From contig JAEMTX010000064.1 in NCBI GenBank assembly GCA_016462055.1, forward strand, positions 1,283 to 7,926: 6,644 nt of DNA, written 5' to 3'. Below, piece by piece: positions 1 to 4,742 of the stretch. The DNA comes from Acidimicrobiia bacterium. Its GTDB lineage: Bacteria > Actinomycetota > Acidimicrobiia > Acidimicrobiales > Acidimicrobilacustridaceae. A model generated the notes under the pieces. That model was not told the DNA's origin, ran no database searches, and saw nothing but the letters and a program-made list of their open reading frames with translations. The number at the start of each line of letters is the position of its first letter. The first letter of the stretch is position 1. A program made the translations under genes and the position numbers.

Positions 1-546
1 CCATTCAAGGCTTCGCACATCGAAACGATCGATCGATGCAATTGCTGGATCAAGTGTGGCGAGCAATGTGCGCGCAAGAGGGCCCTGCACTGCGAGGATT
101 GCCCGTTCAGAGGTGACGTCTGCTGCTTCGACAGAAACCCCGCCCATGGACTGCGCAATTTCCTCGATTGCCCCGGTGACACGATCGGTGTTTGATGCAT
201 TTGGCATCACATCGAAGGTCTCAGGGTCGACCCACCAAATGATGATGTCGTCAACCACCGAAGCTGTCTTTTCGTCGAGCAGGTGGGTGTATTGCGCTCG
301 GCCTGGGGTCACCCGATTGAGGTCATTGGTAAAAGCGCGCTGCAGTACCTCGAACGCACCGGGACCAGTAACTCGCACTGTGCCGAGATGAGAGACGTCG
401 AATACGACTGCGCTGTGACGGCATGCTCGATGTTCCGCCAACGTTCCGTCAGCGTAGGAAAGGGGCATGTCCCAGCCACCAAACGGAACCATCTTGGCGC
501 CGATCGAACGATGGACTTGATCGAGAGGAGAAAGGCGTTCAGTCAC
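1..546 (-). CDS. gcvT: Aminomethyltransferase, glycine cleavage T protein (N-terminal part)
   Basis: T protein of the glycine cleavage system. It takes the aminomethyl group from lipoyl-GcvH, transfers the methylene to tetrahydrofolate and releases ammonia. The visible 182 codons run off the left edge in frame; roughly half of a typical GcvT of about 360-370 residues is present. Family hallmarks are clear: GAKMVPFGGWDMPLSY at residues 16-31, EHRACRHSAVVFDVSHLG at 38-55, the TND motif at 73-75, GRAQYTHLL at 82-90, the catalytic-region VVDDIII at 97-103 and the folate-pocket NASN at 116-119. The usual GG just before VDD is replaced by TAS. The start is GTG at 546: a TAGGGT -10 box lies exactly six bases upstream, predicting a transcript that begins on the start codon. 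An AGGG further upstream could serve as a ribosome site on a longer transcript. It follows the second MerR gene by 29 nt and is functionally linked to gcvH further upstream. The folate-binding YgfZ family is the alternative, but the GGWDMP motif favours GcvT. Confidence 0.93.
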   Translation of the reverse strand, partial: MTERLSPLDQVHRSIGAKMVPFGGWDMPLSYADGTLAEHRACRHSAVVFDVSHLGTVRVTGPGAFEVLQRAFTNDLNRVTPGRAQYTHLLDEKTASVVDDIIIWWVDPETFDVMPNASNTDRVTGAIEEIAQSMGGVSVEAADVTSERAILAVQGPLARTLLATLDPAIASIDRFDVRSLEW

Positions 547-552
547 GCTCCG

Positions 553-558
553 ACCCTA
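553..558 (-). promoter_or_regulatory. -10 box (TAGGGT) for leaderless gcvT
   Basis: TAGGGT on the minus strand fits the actinobacterial TANNNT -10 consensus. The seventh base after it, the expected start of transcription, is the G of the gcvT GTG codon at 546. No convincing -35 box is visible; the candidate region overlaps the end of the upstream MerR gene. The same hexamer and spacing occur in front of the nuclease gene at 1724-1729, which raises confidence in both. Confidence 0.55.
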
Positions 559-575
559 GTTTCAGCCGAAGGTCG

Positions 576-1073
576 TCAGACCACGTTCGCCACGACAGGA
601 ACTGCCTGCGTCGCAGTAGGGAGATCTTCGACTGGAGAACGCAGTTCGCGGATGCGCGCATCCATCTCGTCTCGAACCCCACCAAGCGGAAGAATATTCA
701 GTACACCTTGGCCGTTATGAATCAGATCAATCAGTTCTCCGTCGGACTGGATGACCACCGAAGTTGAACCTTGAATGACGAGATTCGCAGAAGTGATCTC
801 CTGGCCGAGGATGTCTCGCAGATAGCTAAAGATCTCGCGAACGTTCTCGAGTCGAATACCTGCATCGAGAAGGCTTTTGATGACCTTGAGCTCAAGAAGG
901 TCGGTGTATCCGTACCGGCGACGACTCCCACTGCCTGCAGCGTCAGTGACTGTTGGGCGAACGAGGTCGGTCCGAGCCCAATAATCGAGTTGGCGGTAAC
1001 TAATTCCGACGATCTCGGCCGCTTTGGCCCCGCTGAAGCCTTGGTCGGCGACGCGCTCGTTCTTGATTCCCAT
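576..1073 (-). CDS. MerR-family transcriptional regulator (Rv1830-like)
   Basis: A 165-residue DNA-binding regulator. The N-terminal MerR winged helix spans about residues 12-82: helix-turn-helix AAEIVGISYRQLDYWART (18-35), the wing with GSGSRRRYGYTDLLELK (47-63), then a helix with LLDAGIRLENVREIF (68-82). The C-terminal part (about 83-145) includes VIQSDGELIDLIHNGQGV and looks like a short partner or dimerisation domain. It has no cysteine pattern for metal sensing. Sequence and position match Mycobacterium tuberculosis Rv1830, as I recall it, whose targets are poorly defined. The ATG at 1073 is preferred to an upstream in-frame ATG at 1109 because GGGAG (1079-1083) lies five bases before it. 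The gene has its own strong promoter (1175-1203) and a leader of about 95 nt with two inverted repeats, so it is probably controlled separately from the nuclease gene upstream. gcvT follows after 29 nt and may be partly co-transcribed. The family is certain; regulon and ligand are unknown. Confidence 0.92.
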   Translation of the reverse strand: MGIKNERVADQGFSGAKAAEIVGISYRQLDYWARTDLVRPTVTDAAGSGSRRRYGYTDLLELKVIKSLLDAGIRLENVREIFSYLRDILGQEITSANLVIQGSTSVVIQSDGELIDLIHNGQGVLNILPLGGVRDEMDARIRELRSPVEDLPTATQAVPVVANVV

Positions 1074-1114
1074 GGAAACTCCCAGAGACAACGCGCAACA
1101 GAGTGCCACGCAAC

Positions 1115-1132
1115 GGGATCGGCGTTGATCCC
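1115..1132 (-). repeat. Inverted repeat in the MerR gene leader
   Basis: GGGATC-N6-GATCCC is a perfect 6-bp inverted repeat with a 6-nt centre. It lies about 40 bases upstream of the MerR start codon and inside the predicted transcript. It could be an operator half-site pair for autoregulation, or an RNA stem in the leader. The sequence alone does not decide which. Confidence 0.4.
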
Positions 1133-1143
1133 ACGGATAACAA

Positions 1144-1159
1144 CGGCGAAATTACGCCG
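1144..1159 (-). repeat. Second inverted repeat in the MerR gene leader
   Basis: CGGCG and CGCCG flank a 6-nt AT-rich centre (TAATTT on the minus strand), about 9 to 24 bases after the predicted transcription start. A small stem-loop or a dyad protein-binding site is possible. No T-run follows, so a terminator is unlikely. Confidence 0.35.
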
Positions 1160-1174
1160 GTGTGAGGACCGCTG

Positions 1175-1203
1175 ACCGTACAACTCAGCGCGCACGACGT
1201 CAA
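1175..1203 (-). promoter_or_regulatory. Sigma70-type promoter of the MerR gene
   Basis: TTGACG (minus strand, 1198-1203), a 17-bp spacer and TACGGT (1175-1180) form the best -35/-10 pair in the window. Transcription should start near 1168, leaving a leader of about 95 nt before the ATG at 1073. The promoter begins 20 bp past the stop of the nuclease gene. The 17-bp spacer is the normal length, not the stretched 19-20 bp of promoters that classical MerR activators twist open. Confidence 0.75.
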
Positions 1204-1222
1204 TGGTTGTCGATTTTCCTTC

Positions 1223-1717
1223 TCAGGACGCGAAATCCTCAGGATTTACGTTGTCGATGAAGGCTCGAAACTCCTCGACTACGTCTCCCCCGTCGCCGCT
1301 GTCGTCGGTGTCGTCGTCAGGAAGGAGGCCGGCCTCCTCGAGCACAGAATCAGATGCCCATACCGGGCAATGGAATCTGAGGGCCAGCGCGACAGCATCG
1401 GACGGGCGTGCAGAGAGACGCGATTCGGCATCGCCAACCTTGAGGATGAGCTCTGCGTAGAAGGTGCTTTGCTCAACACGTGTGATCTCGACTGCTGTAA
1501 GCGACGCCCCGAGATGTTCGATGGTCTCGCAAAAGAGATCGTGGGTCATGGGCCGAGGCGTAACAACACCGTCGAGCGCGAATCCGATCGCTCCGGCTTC
1601 GGCTTGACCGATGAAAATCGGAACCAACCGCCCTGCTCCAGCGACCTCGCGCAAAACAAGCACGGGCGCGTTGCCCGGAATGTCTACTCGTACAGCGACC
1701 ACTTCCATCTCAATCAC
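1223..1717 (-). CDS. Bifunctional nuclease family protein (DUF151/BFN, Rv1829-like)
   Basis: A 164-residue soluble protein of the bifunctional nuclease (DUF151) family. The name comes from plant members with DNase and RNase activity; the role of the bacterial ones is unsettled. The conserved core covers about residues 1-130: MEVVAVRVD at the start, PVLVLREV (18-25), LVPIFIGQAEAGAI (31-44), RPMTHDLF (55-62), STFYAELIL (84-92) and the signature SARPSDAVALALR (102-114), then CPVWASDSVLEEAGLL. An acidic linker (about 134-148) precedes a short C-terminal helix ending FIDNVNPEDFAS, which resembles the mycobacterial tail. The start is GTG at 1717: TAGGGT stands exactly six bases before it and there is no ribosome site, so translation is probably leaderless. 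An in-frame ATG three codons later (1708) is the alternative. It lies 42 nt after ftsR, in the order known from mycobacteria. Confidence 0.93.
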   Translation of the reverse strand: MIEMEVVAVRVDIPGNAPVLVLREVAGAGRLVPIFIGQAEAGAIGFALDGVVTPRPMTHDLFCETIEHLGASLTAVEITRVEQSTFYAELILKVGDAESRLSARPSDAVALALRFHCPVWASDSVLEEAGLLPDDDTDDSGDGGDVVEEFRAFIDNVNPEDFAS

Positions 1718-1723
1718 TTCGTA

Positions 1724-1751
1724 ACCCTACCGCCGAAGATGGCGTTTTGAA
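1724..1751 (-). promoter_or_regulatory. Promoter of the leaderless nuclease gene
   Basis: The -10 box TAGGGT (1724-1729) places the expected first transcribed base on the G of GTG at 1717. A weak -35-like TTCAAA (1746-1751) sits 16 bp upstream. Hexamer and spacing are identical to those before gcvT. Confidence 0.6.
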
Positions 1752-1759
1752 CCCCTTGA

Positions 1760-2707
1760 TCAGGCCTGACCGAGATAATCCCGAAGCGAGGCCCGCACCA
1801 TGACCGCCCGTAAATCGTCAGCCAATTCCGCCAGTTCCTCAAGCATCTCCACAGCCTCGTCGCGAGCTGCTGCACGGCGCTGTTTAAGGAGTGGCGTGAT
1901 CAACTGCTCGAAAAGTCCTGCCTCGCGATCAGCCGAAACCTTGTACATCCGAAGGTGCCGCGGCTCGATGCCGAATCGAGCGAATCCGGCGGCCAAACGA
2001 GCGACAACCAGTGCCTCTTCATCGTAGTAATCGACGTGGCCCATTGAGCGAATCTTGAGCAATCCGAACCGTTCTAAGTCGGTGACCCCTGACGCACTGA
2101 GGCCGCTCTGAACACACAGTTCCTCAACAGTGAGCGCCAATGACGGAGCATCGGGCTCGACCTCTCTTGTGGGTACCGGAGTCGGTTGGCCTTTTGTATG
2201 CCCGGTGGGATGGCGCTTGCTCCCGCGCGGAGTGAGTGCCGGTGCTTCGTTGGGCCCTTCGACCAAGCTTGCAACTGCGCGAGCCCGATCCTTGGAAGTT
2301 CCTTCGCCATTTTGCGGCCGATTCGAATCCGAGGCAGCCGCAGACGATTGCGGGTCACTCCCCGACGTGCCGTTCCGTGCACCGTTTGTATGAGTTTCAA
2401 CCGAGGGACCTGAGGAACGTTCGAACGGGAGCACGCCCTCTGGTGGACCGTCAGACAAATCGCCTGCGGCCAAGCGTTCTTTTATGACTTTCAGTGGAAG
2501 GAAATGATCACGCTGTTGCGTCAGGATCCACCGCAGTCTTTCGGTGTCTTCGTCGTGAAACTTGCGATAACCCGAAGGGGTGCGCTCGGGGTTGAGCAGG
2601 CCCTGACTTTCGAGGAACCGAATTTTTGAGATTGTGATGTCAGGGAAGTCATCTTGCAACAGCGACAGGACTTCGCCGATCGAAAGGTGGGACCGTGTGT
2701 CGGTCAC
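1760..2707 (-). CDS. ftsR: FtsR-like MerR-family transcriptional regulator (Rv1828-like)
   Basis: A 315-residue regulator, orthologous by sequence and position to Rv1828 and to FtsR, which in corynebacteria activates ftsZ and so affects cell division. The N-terminal MerR winged helix (about 8-82) contains IGEVLSLLQDDFPDITISKIRFLESQGLL and SGYRKFHDEDTERLRWILTQQRD, nearly the mycobacterial sequence. A low-complexity polar linker (about 83-188), rich in S, G, P, T, N and R, separates it from a C-terminal domain (about 189-312). That domain again looks like a MerR-type helix-turn-helix (LTVEELCVQSGLSASGVTDLERFGLL, YYDEEALVVARL) followed by IEPRHLRMYKVSADREAGLFEQLITPLLKQRR. The protein is longer than Rv1828 (about 247 residues as I recall), mostly through the linker. 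The start is GTG at 2707, overlapping the garA stop by four bases (GTGA), which implies translational coupling and no separate promoter. Confidence 0.93.
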   Translation of the reverse strand: MTDTRSHLSIGEVLSLLQDDFPDITISKIRFLESQGLLNPERTPSGYRKFHDEDTERLRWILTQQRDHFLPLKVIKERLAAGDLSDGPPEGVLPFERSSGPSVETHTNGARNGTSGSDPQSSAAASDSNRPQNGEGTSKDRARAVASLVEGPNEAPALTPRGSKRHPTGHTKGQPTPVPTREVEPDAPSLALTVEELCVQSGLSASGVTDLERFGLLKIRSMGHVDYYDEEALVVARLAAGFARFGIEPRHLRMYKVSADREAGLFEQLITPLLKQRRAAARDEAVEMLEELAELADDLRAVMVRASLRDYLGQA

Positions 2708-3198
2708 TGGTCTTCACCACCGAGCACGAACACGAGTTTGAACTTGCCGATTTGCAGTTCATCGCCACTCGAAAGAATTGCTGTGTCGATTCTCTGACGG
2801 TTCAGGTAGGTGCCGTTGAGAGACCCGGAGTCACATGCGAGCCACGTTCCATCGGTCACGCGTCGCAATTCAGCATGACGACGGGACACGGTGATGTCGT
2901 CGAGAAAAATATCGGAGTCGGGGTGACGGCCGGCAGTTACAACATCGTTATCGAGAGCGAATCGACTCCCCGCCTTCGAACCTCTCCGGACCACCAACAT
3001 TGCGATATCGGCGGGGATTCCTTCGACGACGACGGTGACGTCTTCCTCGATGGGATCACTAGGTGATACCGGGTGGAATGTGATCGTGGTGTGATCGGGC
3101 GCGAGAGACTCAAGAACGGCACCGCACGATGAGCAAAAGTTCGCTCCAATCGAATTGCGATGACCGCAGTTGTTGCAGAAACCCTCAACGGCTGCCAT
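2704..3198 (-). CDS. garA: GarA-like FHA protein with N-terminal zinc ribbon
   Basis: A 164-residue cytosolic phosphothreonine-binding protein. Residues 8-25 form a C-x2-C-x10-C-x2-C zinc ribbon (C8, C11, C22, C25). A linker follows with a Thr pair, T37-T38, and then an FHA domain (about 66-160). The FHA core is close to mycobacterial GarA: GR at 90-91, HPDSDIFLDDITVSRRHAE at 92-110 with S105 and H108, and GSLNGTYLNR at 125-134 with N128. In mycobacteria GarA inhibits 2-oxoglutarate dehydrogenase and NAD-glutamate dehydrogenase and activates glutamate synthase, until PknB or PknG phosphorylates its N-terminal Thr pair. The pair here (TTITF) may correspond to ETTSVF there. Mycobacterial GarA has no zinc ribbon. 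The start at 3198 shares one base with the gcvH stop (TGATG), and GAGGGA (3204-3209) lies five bases upstream. Longer in-frame starts would run through gcvH. FHA is certain; GarA orthology is strongly supported by gene order. Confidence 0.93.
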   Translation of the reverse strand: MAAVEGFCNNCGHRNSIGANFCSSCGAVLESLAPDHTTITFHPVSPSDPIEEDVTVVVEGIPADIAMLVVRRGSKAGSRFALDNDVVTAGRHPDSDIFLDDITVSRRHAELRRVTDGTWLACDSGSLNGTYLNRQRIDTAILSSGDELQIGKFKLVFVLGGEDQ

Positions 3199-3581
3199 CA
3201 CGATCCCTCGATCAACCGCCGATAACCGTCGACGTCGAGAAGGGCATCGACCGAATTCGGATCGGTGGGTTGGATCACACAGATCCAACCTTCACCGTAG
3301 GGATCATCATTCAAACGTTCGGGAGAATCTGAAAGAGCATCGTTGACGGCCACAATCGTTCCTGCGACTGGGGCGTAGATGTCTGAAACTGATTTCGTTG
3401 ATTCAACTTCGCTGACTTTCCCAGAAGCATCAATTATGAGTCCAATCTCTGGGATCTCTACATACACAACATCGCCAAGCGCGTCTTGGGCGTAGTCGGT
3501 GATGCCCAAACGAAGTTGACCGTTCTCGAGACGGACCCACTCATGGTCTGGCGAATAGCGGAGGTCATCTGGAAGCTGCAT
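3198..3581 (-). CDS. gcvH: Glycine cleavage system H protein
   Basis: The 127-residue lipoyl carrier that shuttles the aminomethyl intermediate between the P, T and L proteins of glycine cleavage. Length is normal for the family. Hallmarks: RYSPDHEWVR (8-17), GITDYAQDALGDVVYVEIPEIG (26-47), the lipoylation site ESTKSVSDIYAPV with K63, and GEGW at 96-99. The start is ATG at 3581. A GTG at 3590 is possible but lies inside the -10 box TAACGT, and there is no ribosome site, so a leaderless ATG fits better. It heads a coupled operon: the stop overlaps the garA start by one base, and garA overlaps ftsR by four. The link to a GarA-like regulator suggests that glycine and one-carbon flux are coordinated with 2-oxoglutarate/glutamate control. 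That last step is inference. Confidence 0.96.
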   Translation of the reverse strand: MQLPDDLRYSPDHEWVRLENGQLRLGITDYAQDALGDVVYVEIPEIGLIIDASGKVSEVESTKSVSDIYAPVAGTIVAVNDALSDSPERLNDDPYGEGWICVIQPTDPNSVDALLDVDGYRRLIEGS

Positions 3582-3588
3582 GGCTGGC

Positions 3589-3594
3589 ACGTTA
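3589..3594 (-). promoter_or_regulatory. -10 box (TAACGT) of the gcvH-garA-ftsR operon
   Basis: TAACGT fits TANNNT and ends seven bases before the gcvH ATG at 3581, which predicts a leader of 0-1 nt. No -35 box is evident. The gap to the pgsA stop is only 63 bp, so read-through from pgsA may also contribute. Confidence 0.5.
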
Positions 3595-3644
3595 TCCGAT
3601 TGCCTCGACCTCCACCGAAGCGTGAGACACGTCCGGCGAGCCGG

Positions 3645-4250
3645 TCAATCCCCTTGATGGCGGGGGGCTCTTCCATCGTGCAGAGCACGCAAACCAAGCG
3701 GTACGTACAACGCAGCCGCGTAGTAGGAAGCCAGTAGTGCCGGGATGGCACAGACCCAAGCAAGCACCTCAAAGGTCGATTGAAGTGGCCAAGAGGTTGA
3801 CGCCCAGAGGAATCCAGGGAACGCGAACATCAGACCGAAGGTGGCGGCCTTACCCATCCACGTCACATCGATCCGTCGGGCGCCGAAAGCTACGAGCAGC
3901 AAGGTTGCCAGAGCGATCGCAATCTCTCTCACCAGAACCGCAATGCAGAACCACAAGGGCGCAGCCCCCGCAATAATGATGGCCACGATCGAAACAAAAA
4001 ACAGCAAACGATCAACAACGGGATCCAAGATTTTTCCGACCGTCGAAATCTGATTGAACCTCCGCGCGTACCAGCCGTCGATCCAATCAGTTCCACCGAG
4101 CGCTCCGAGCAGTGCTCCGGCCAGCAGCGCATTCTCGGCACCTAACAGAAGCCACACAAAGAGCGGCAAGCATGCCAACCGAACCAGCGTGATCACGTTG
4201 GGAACGGTGACGATCCTGTCCTCGGGGCTTGAGTTATTAGGCATGCTCAT
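3645..4250 (-). CDS. pgsA: CDP-alcohol phosphatidyltransferase (PgsA-type)
   Basis: A 201-residue integral membrane enzyme that joins a CDP-diacylglycerol-derived phosphatidyl group to an alcohol. By similarity and gene order it most likely uses glycerol-3-phosphate, making phosphatidylglycerol phosphate. The complete CDP-alcohol transferase signature is present: D55-x2-D58-G-x2-A62-R63-x8-G72-x3-D76-x3-D80, whose aspartates bind two metal ions. The N-terminal TVPNVITLVRLACLPLFVWLL (about 15-35) is typical of PgsA. Hydrophobic segments lie at about 20-37, 40-54, 82-102, 103-125, 132-152 and 158-180, consistent with six membrane helices; the C-terminal tail is polar. The start is uncertain. 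ATG at 4250 fits a near-leaderless transcript from TAGAGT (4258-4263); ATG at 4244 has a GGGGG before it; a GTG at 4259 falls inside the -10 box. The phosphatidylinositol-phosphate branch of the family is the main alternative for substrate. Confidence 0.92.
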   Translation of the reverse strand: MSMPNNSSPEDRIVTVPNVITLVRLACLPLFVWLLLGAENALLAGALLGALGGTDWIDGWYARRFNQISTVGKILDPVVDRLLFFVSIVAIIIAGAAPLWFCIAVLVREIAIALATLLLVAFGARRIDVTWMGKAATFGLMFAFPGFLWASTSWPLQSTFEVLAWVCAIPALLASYYAAALYVPLGLRALHDGRAPRHQGD

Positions 4251-4257
4251 CCCCCGC

Positions 4258-4263
4258 ACTCTA
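4258..4263 (-). promoter_or_regulatory. -10 box (TAGAGT) for pgsA
   Basis: TAGAGT on the minus strand ends seven bases before the ATG at 4250, predicting a transcript that starts at 4251 or 4250. It shares the TA step at 4262-4263 with the opposing -10 box of the HIT gene. No -35 consensus is visible; any such element would lie within the HIT coding region. Confidence 0.5.
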
Positions 4264-4267
4264 CGAT
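4262..4267 (+). promoter_or_regulatory. -10 box (TACGAT) for the HIT gene
   Basis: TACGAT on the plus strand predicts transcription from about 4274, leaving roughly three bases before the ATG at 4277. There is no ribosome binding site, which agrees with near-leaderless translation. No -35 box is visible. Confidence 0.5.
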
Positions 4268-4276
4268 TCCCCCACC

Positions 4277-4687
4277 ATGAGCACCTTGTTTACCAAGATC
4301 ATCGACGGAGAACTACCTGGACGCTTCGTCTATCGGGACGAGGTGTGCGTCGCGTTCCTGACCATCGCGCCAATCTGCACAGGTCATACGTTGGTCGTCC
4401 CTCGCTTAGAAATTGACCACTGGATCGACCTCCCTGACGAGGTCGCAGGCCATCTAGCGATTGTGGCTCGAAAAATTGGGGCGGCTCAGGTAGTGGCGTT
4501 CGGCGCTAGCCGGGTGTCTCTCATCATCGCCGGACTTGAAGTACCCCATACGCACCTCCACGTACTCCCGATCACGTCAGAATCGGACATCGACTTCAAA
4601 AAAGCAGACAGTTCAGTTTCCGCCGAAACTCTTGATGCCGTAGCCGATGCACTTCGCTCCGCTCTAGGCACCGACGCTTCACACTGA
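4277..4687 (+). CDS. HIT-family (histidine triad) nucleotide hydrolase
   Basis: A 136-residue cytosolic protein of the HIT superfamily, whose members hydrolyse or transfer nucleotidyl groups, typically from AMP-lysine or dinucleoside polyphosphates. The N-terminal LFTKIIDGELPGRFVYRDEVCVAFL (4-28) and the GHTLVVPRLEIDHWIDL segment (36-52) are standard HINT/HIT features. The active-site triad is H91-x-H93-x-H95 in VPHTHLHVLP. The usual Asn-Gly and Gln positions before the triad are replaced (SLIIAGLEVPH), a variation I believe occurs in other actinobacterial members. It is the only plus-strand gene here, divergent from pgsA by 26 bp and convergent with lysS. In mycobacteria a HIT-domain gene lies near another pgsA, so the neighbourhood is not unusual. 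The exact substrate cannot be read from sequence. Confidence 0.93.
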   Translation: MSTLFTKIIDGELPGRFVYRDEVCVAFLTIAPICTGHTLVVPRLEIDHWIDLPDEVAGHLAIVARKIGAAQVVAFGASRVSLIIAGLEVPHTHLHVLPITSESDIDFKKADSSVSAETLDAVADALRSALGTDASH

Positions 4688-4717
4688 TTGCACCACCAAC
4701 ACGAGCAAGAAGCGTCA

Positions 4718-4742
4718 CCCGGATTCGCCGAGGGACATTTTT
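4718..4742 (+). terminator. Possible weak terminator after the HIT gene
   Basis: CCCGG pairs with CCGAGG across the 5-nt loop ATTCG, giving five base pairs with one bulged A, followed shortly by ACATTTTT. The stem is weak and the T-run is offset, and the element ends inside the lysS stop codon on the other strand. It is the only terminator-like structure in the convergent HIT/lysS gap. Confidence 0.25.

Noticed and set aside
547..575. A glycine riboswitch upstream of gcvT.
   Set aside because: The gap is 29 nt and the transcript appears leaderless, so there is no room for the aptamer.
731..1195. Overlapping open frames on both strands (731-1195 minus, 771-1175 plus) around the second MerR gene.
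   Set aside because: They cover the MerR coding frame and its promoter, and have shadow-like composition with no recognisable family.
1175..1203. A classical MerR-activated promoter with a stretched spacer.
   Set aside because: The spacer is 17 bp, not 19-20, and neither MerR protein here has metal-binding cysteines.
3628..3644. The CCGG-CTCG-CCGG stem just after pgsA, as a terminator.
   Set aside because: Only four base pairs and no T-run; expected by chance in GC-rich DNA.
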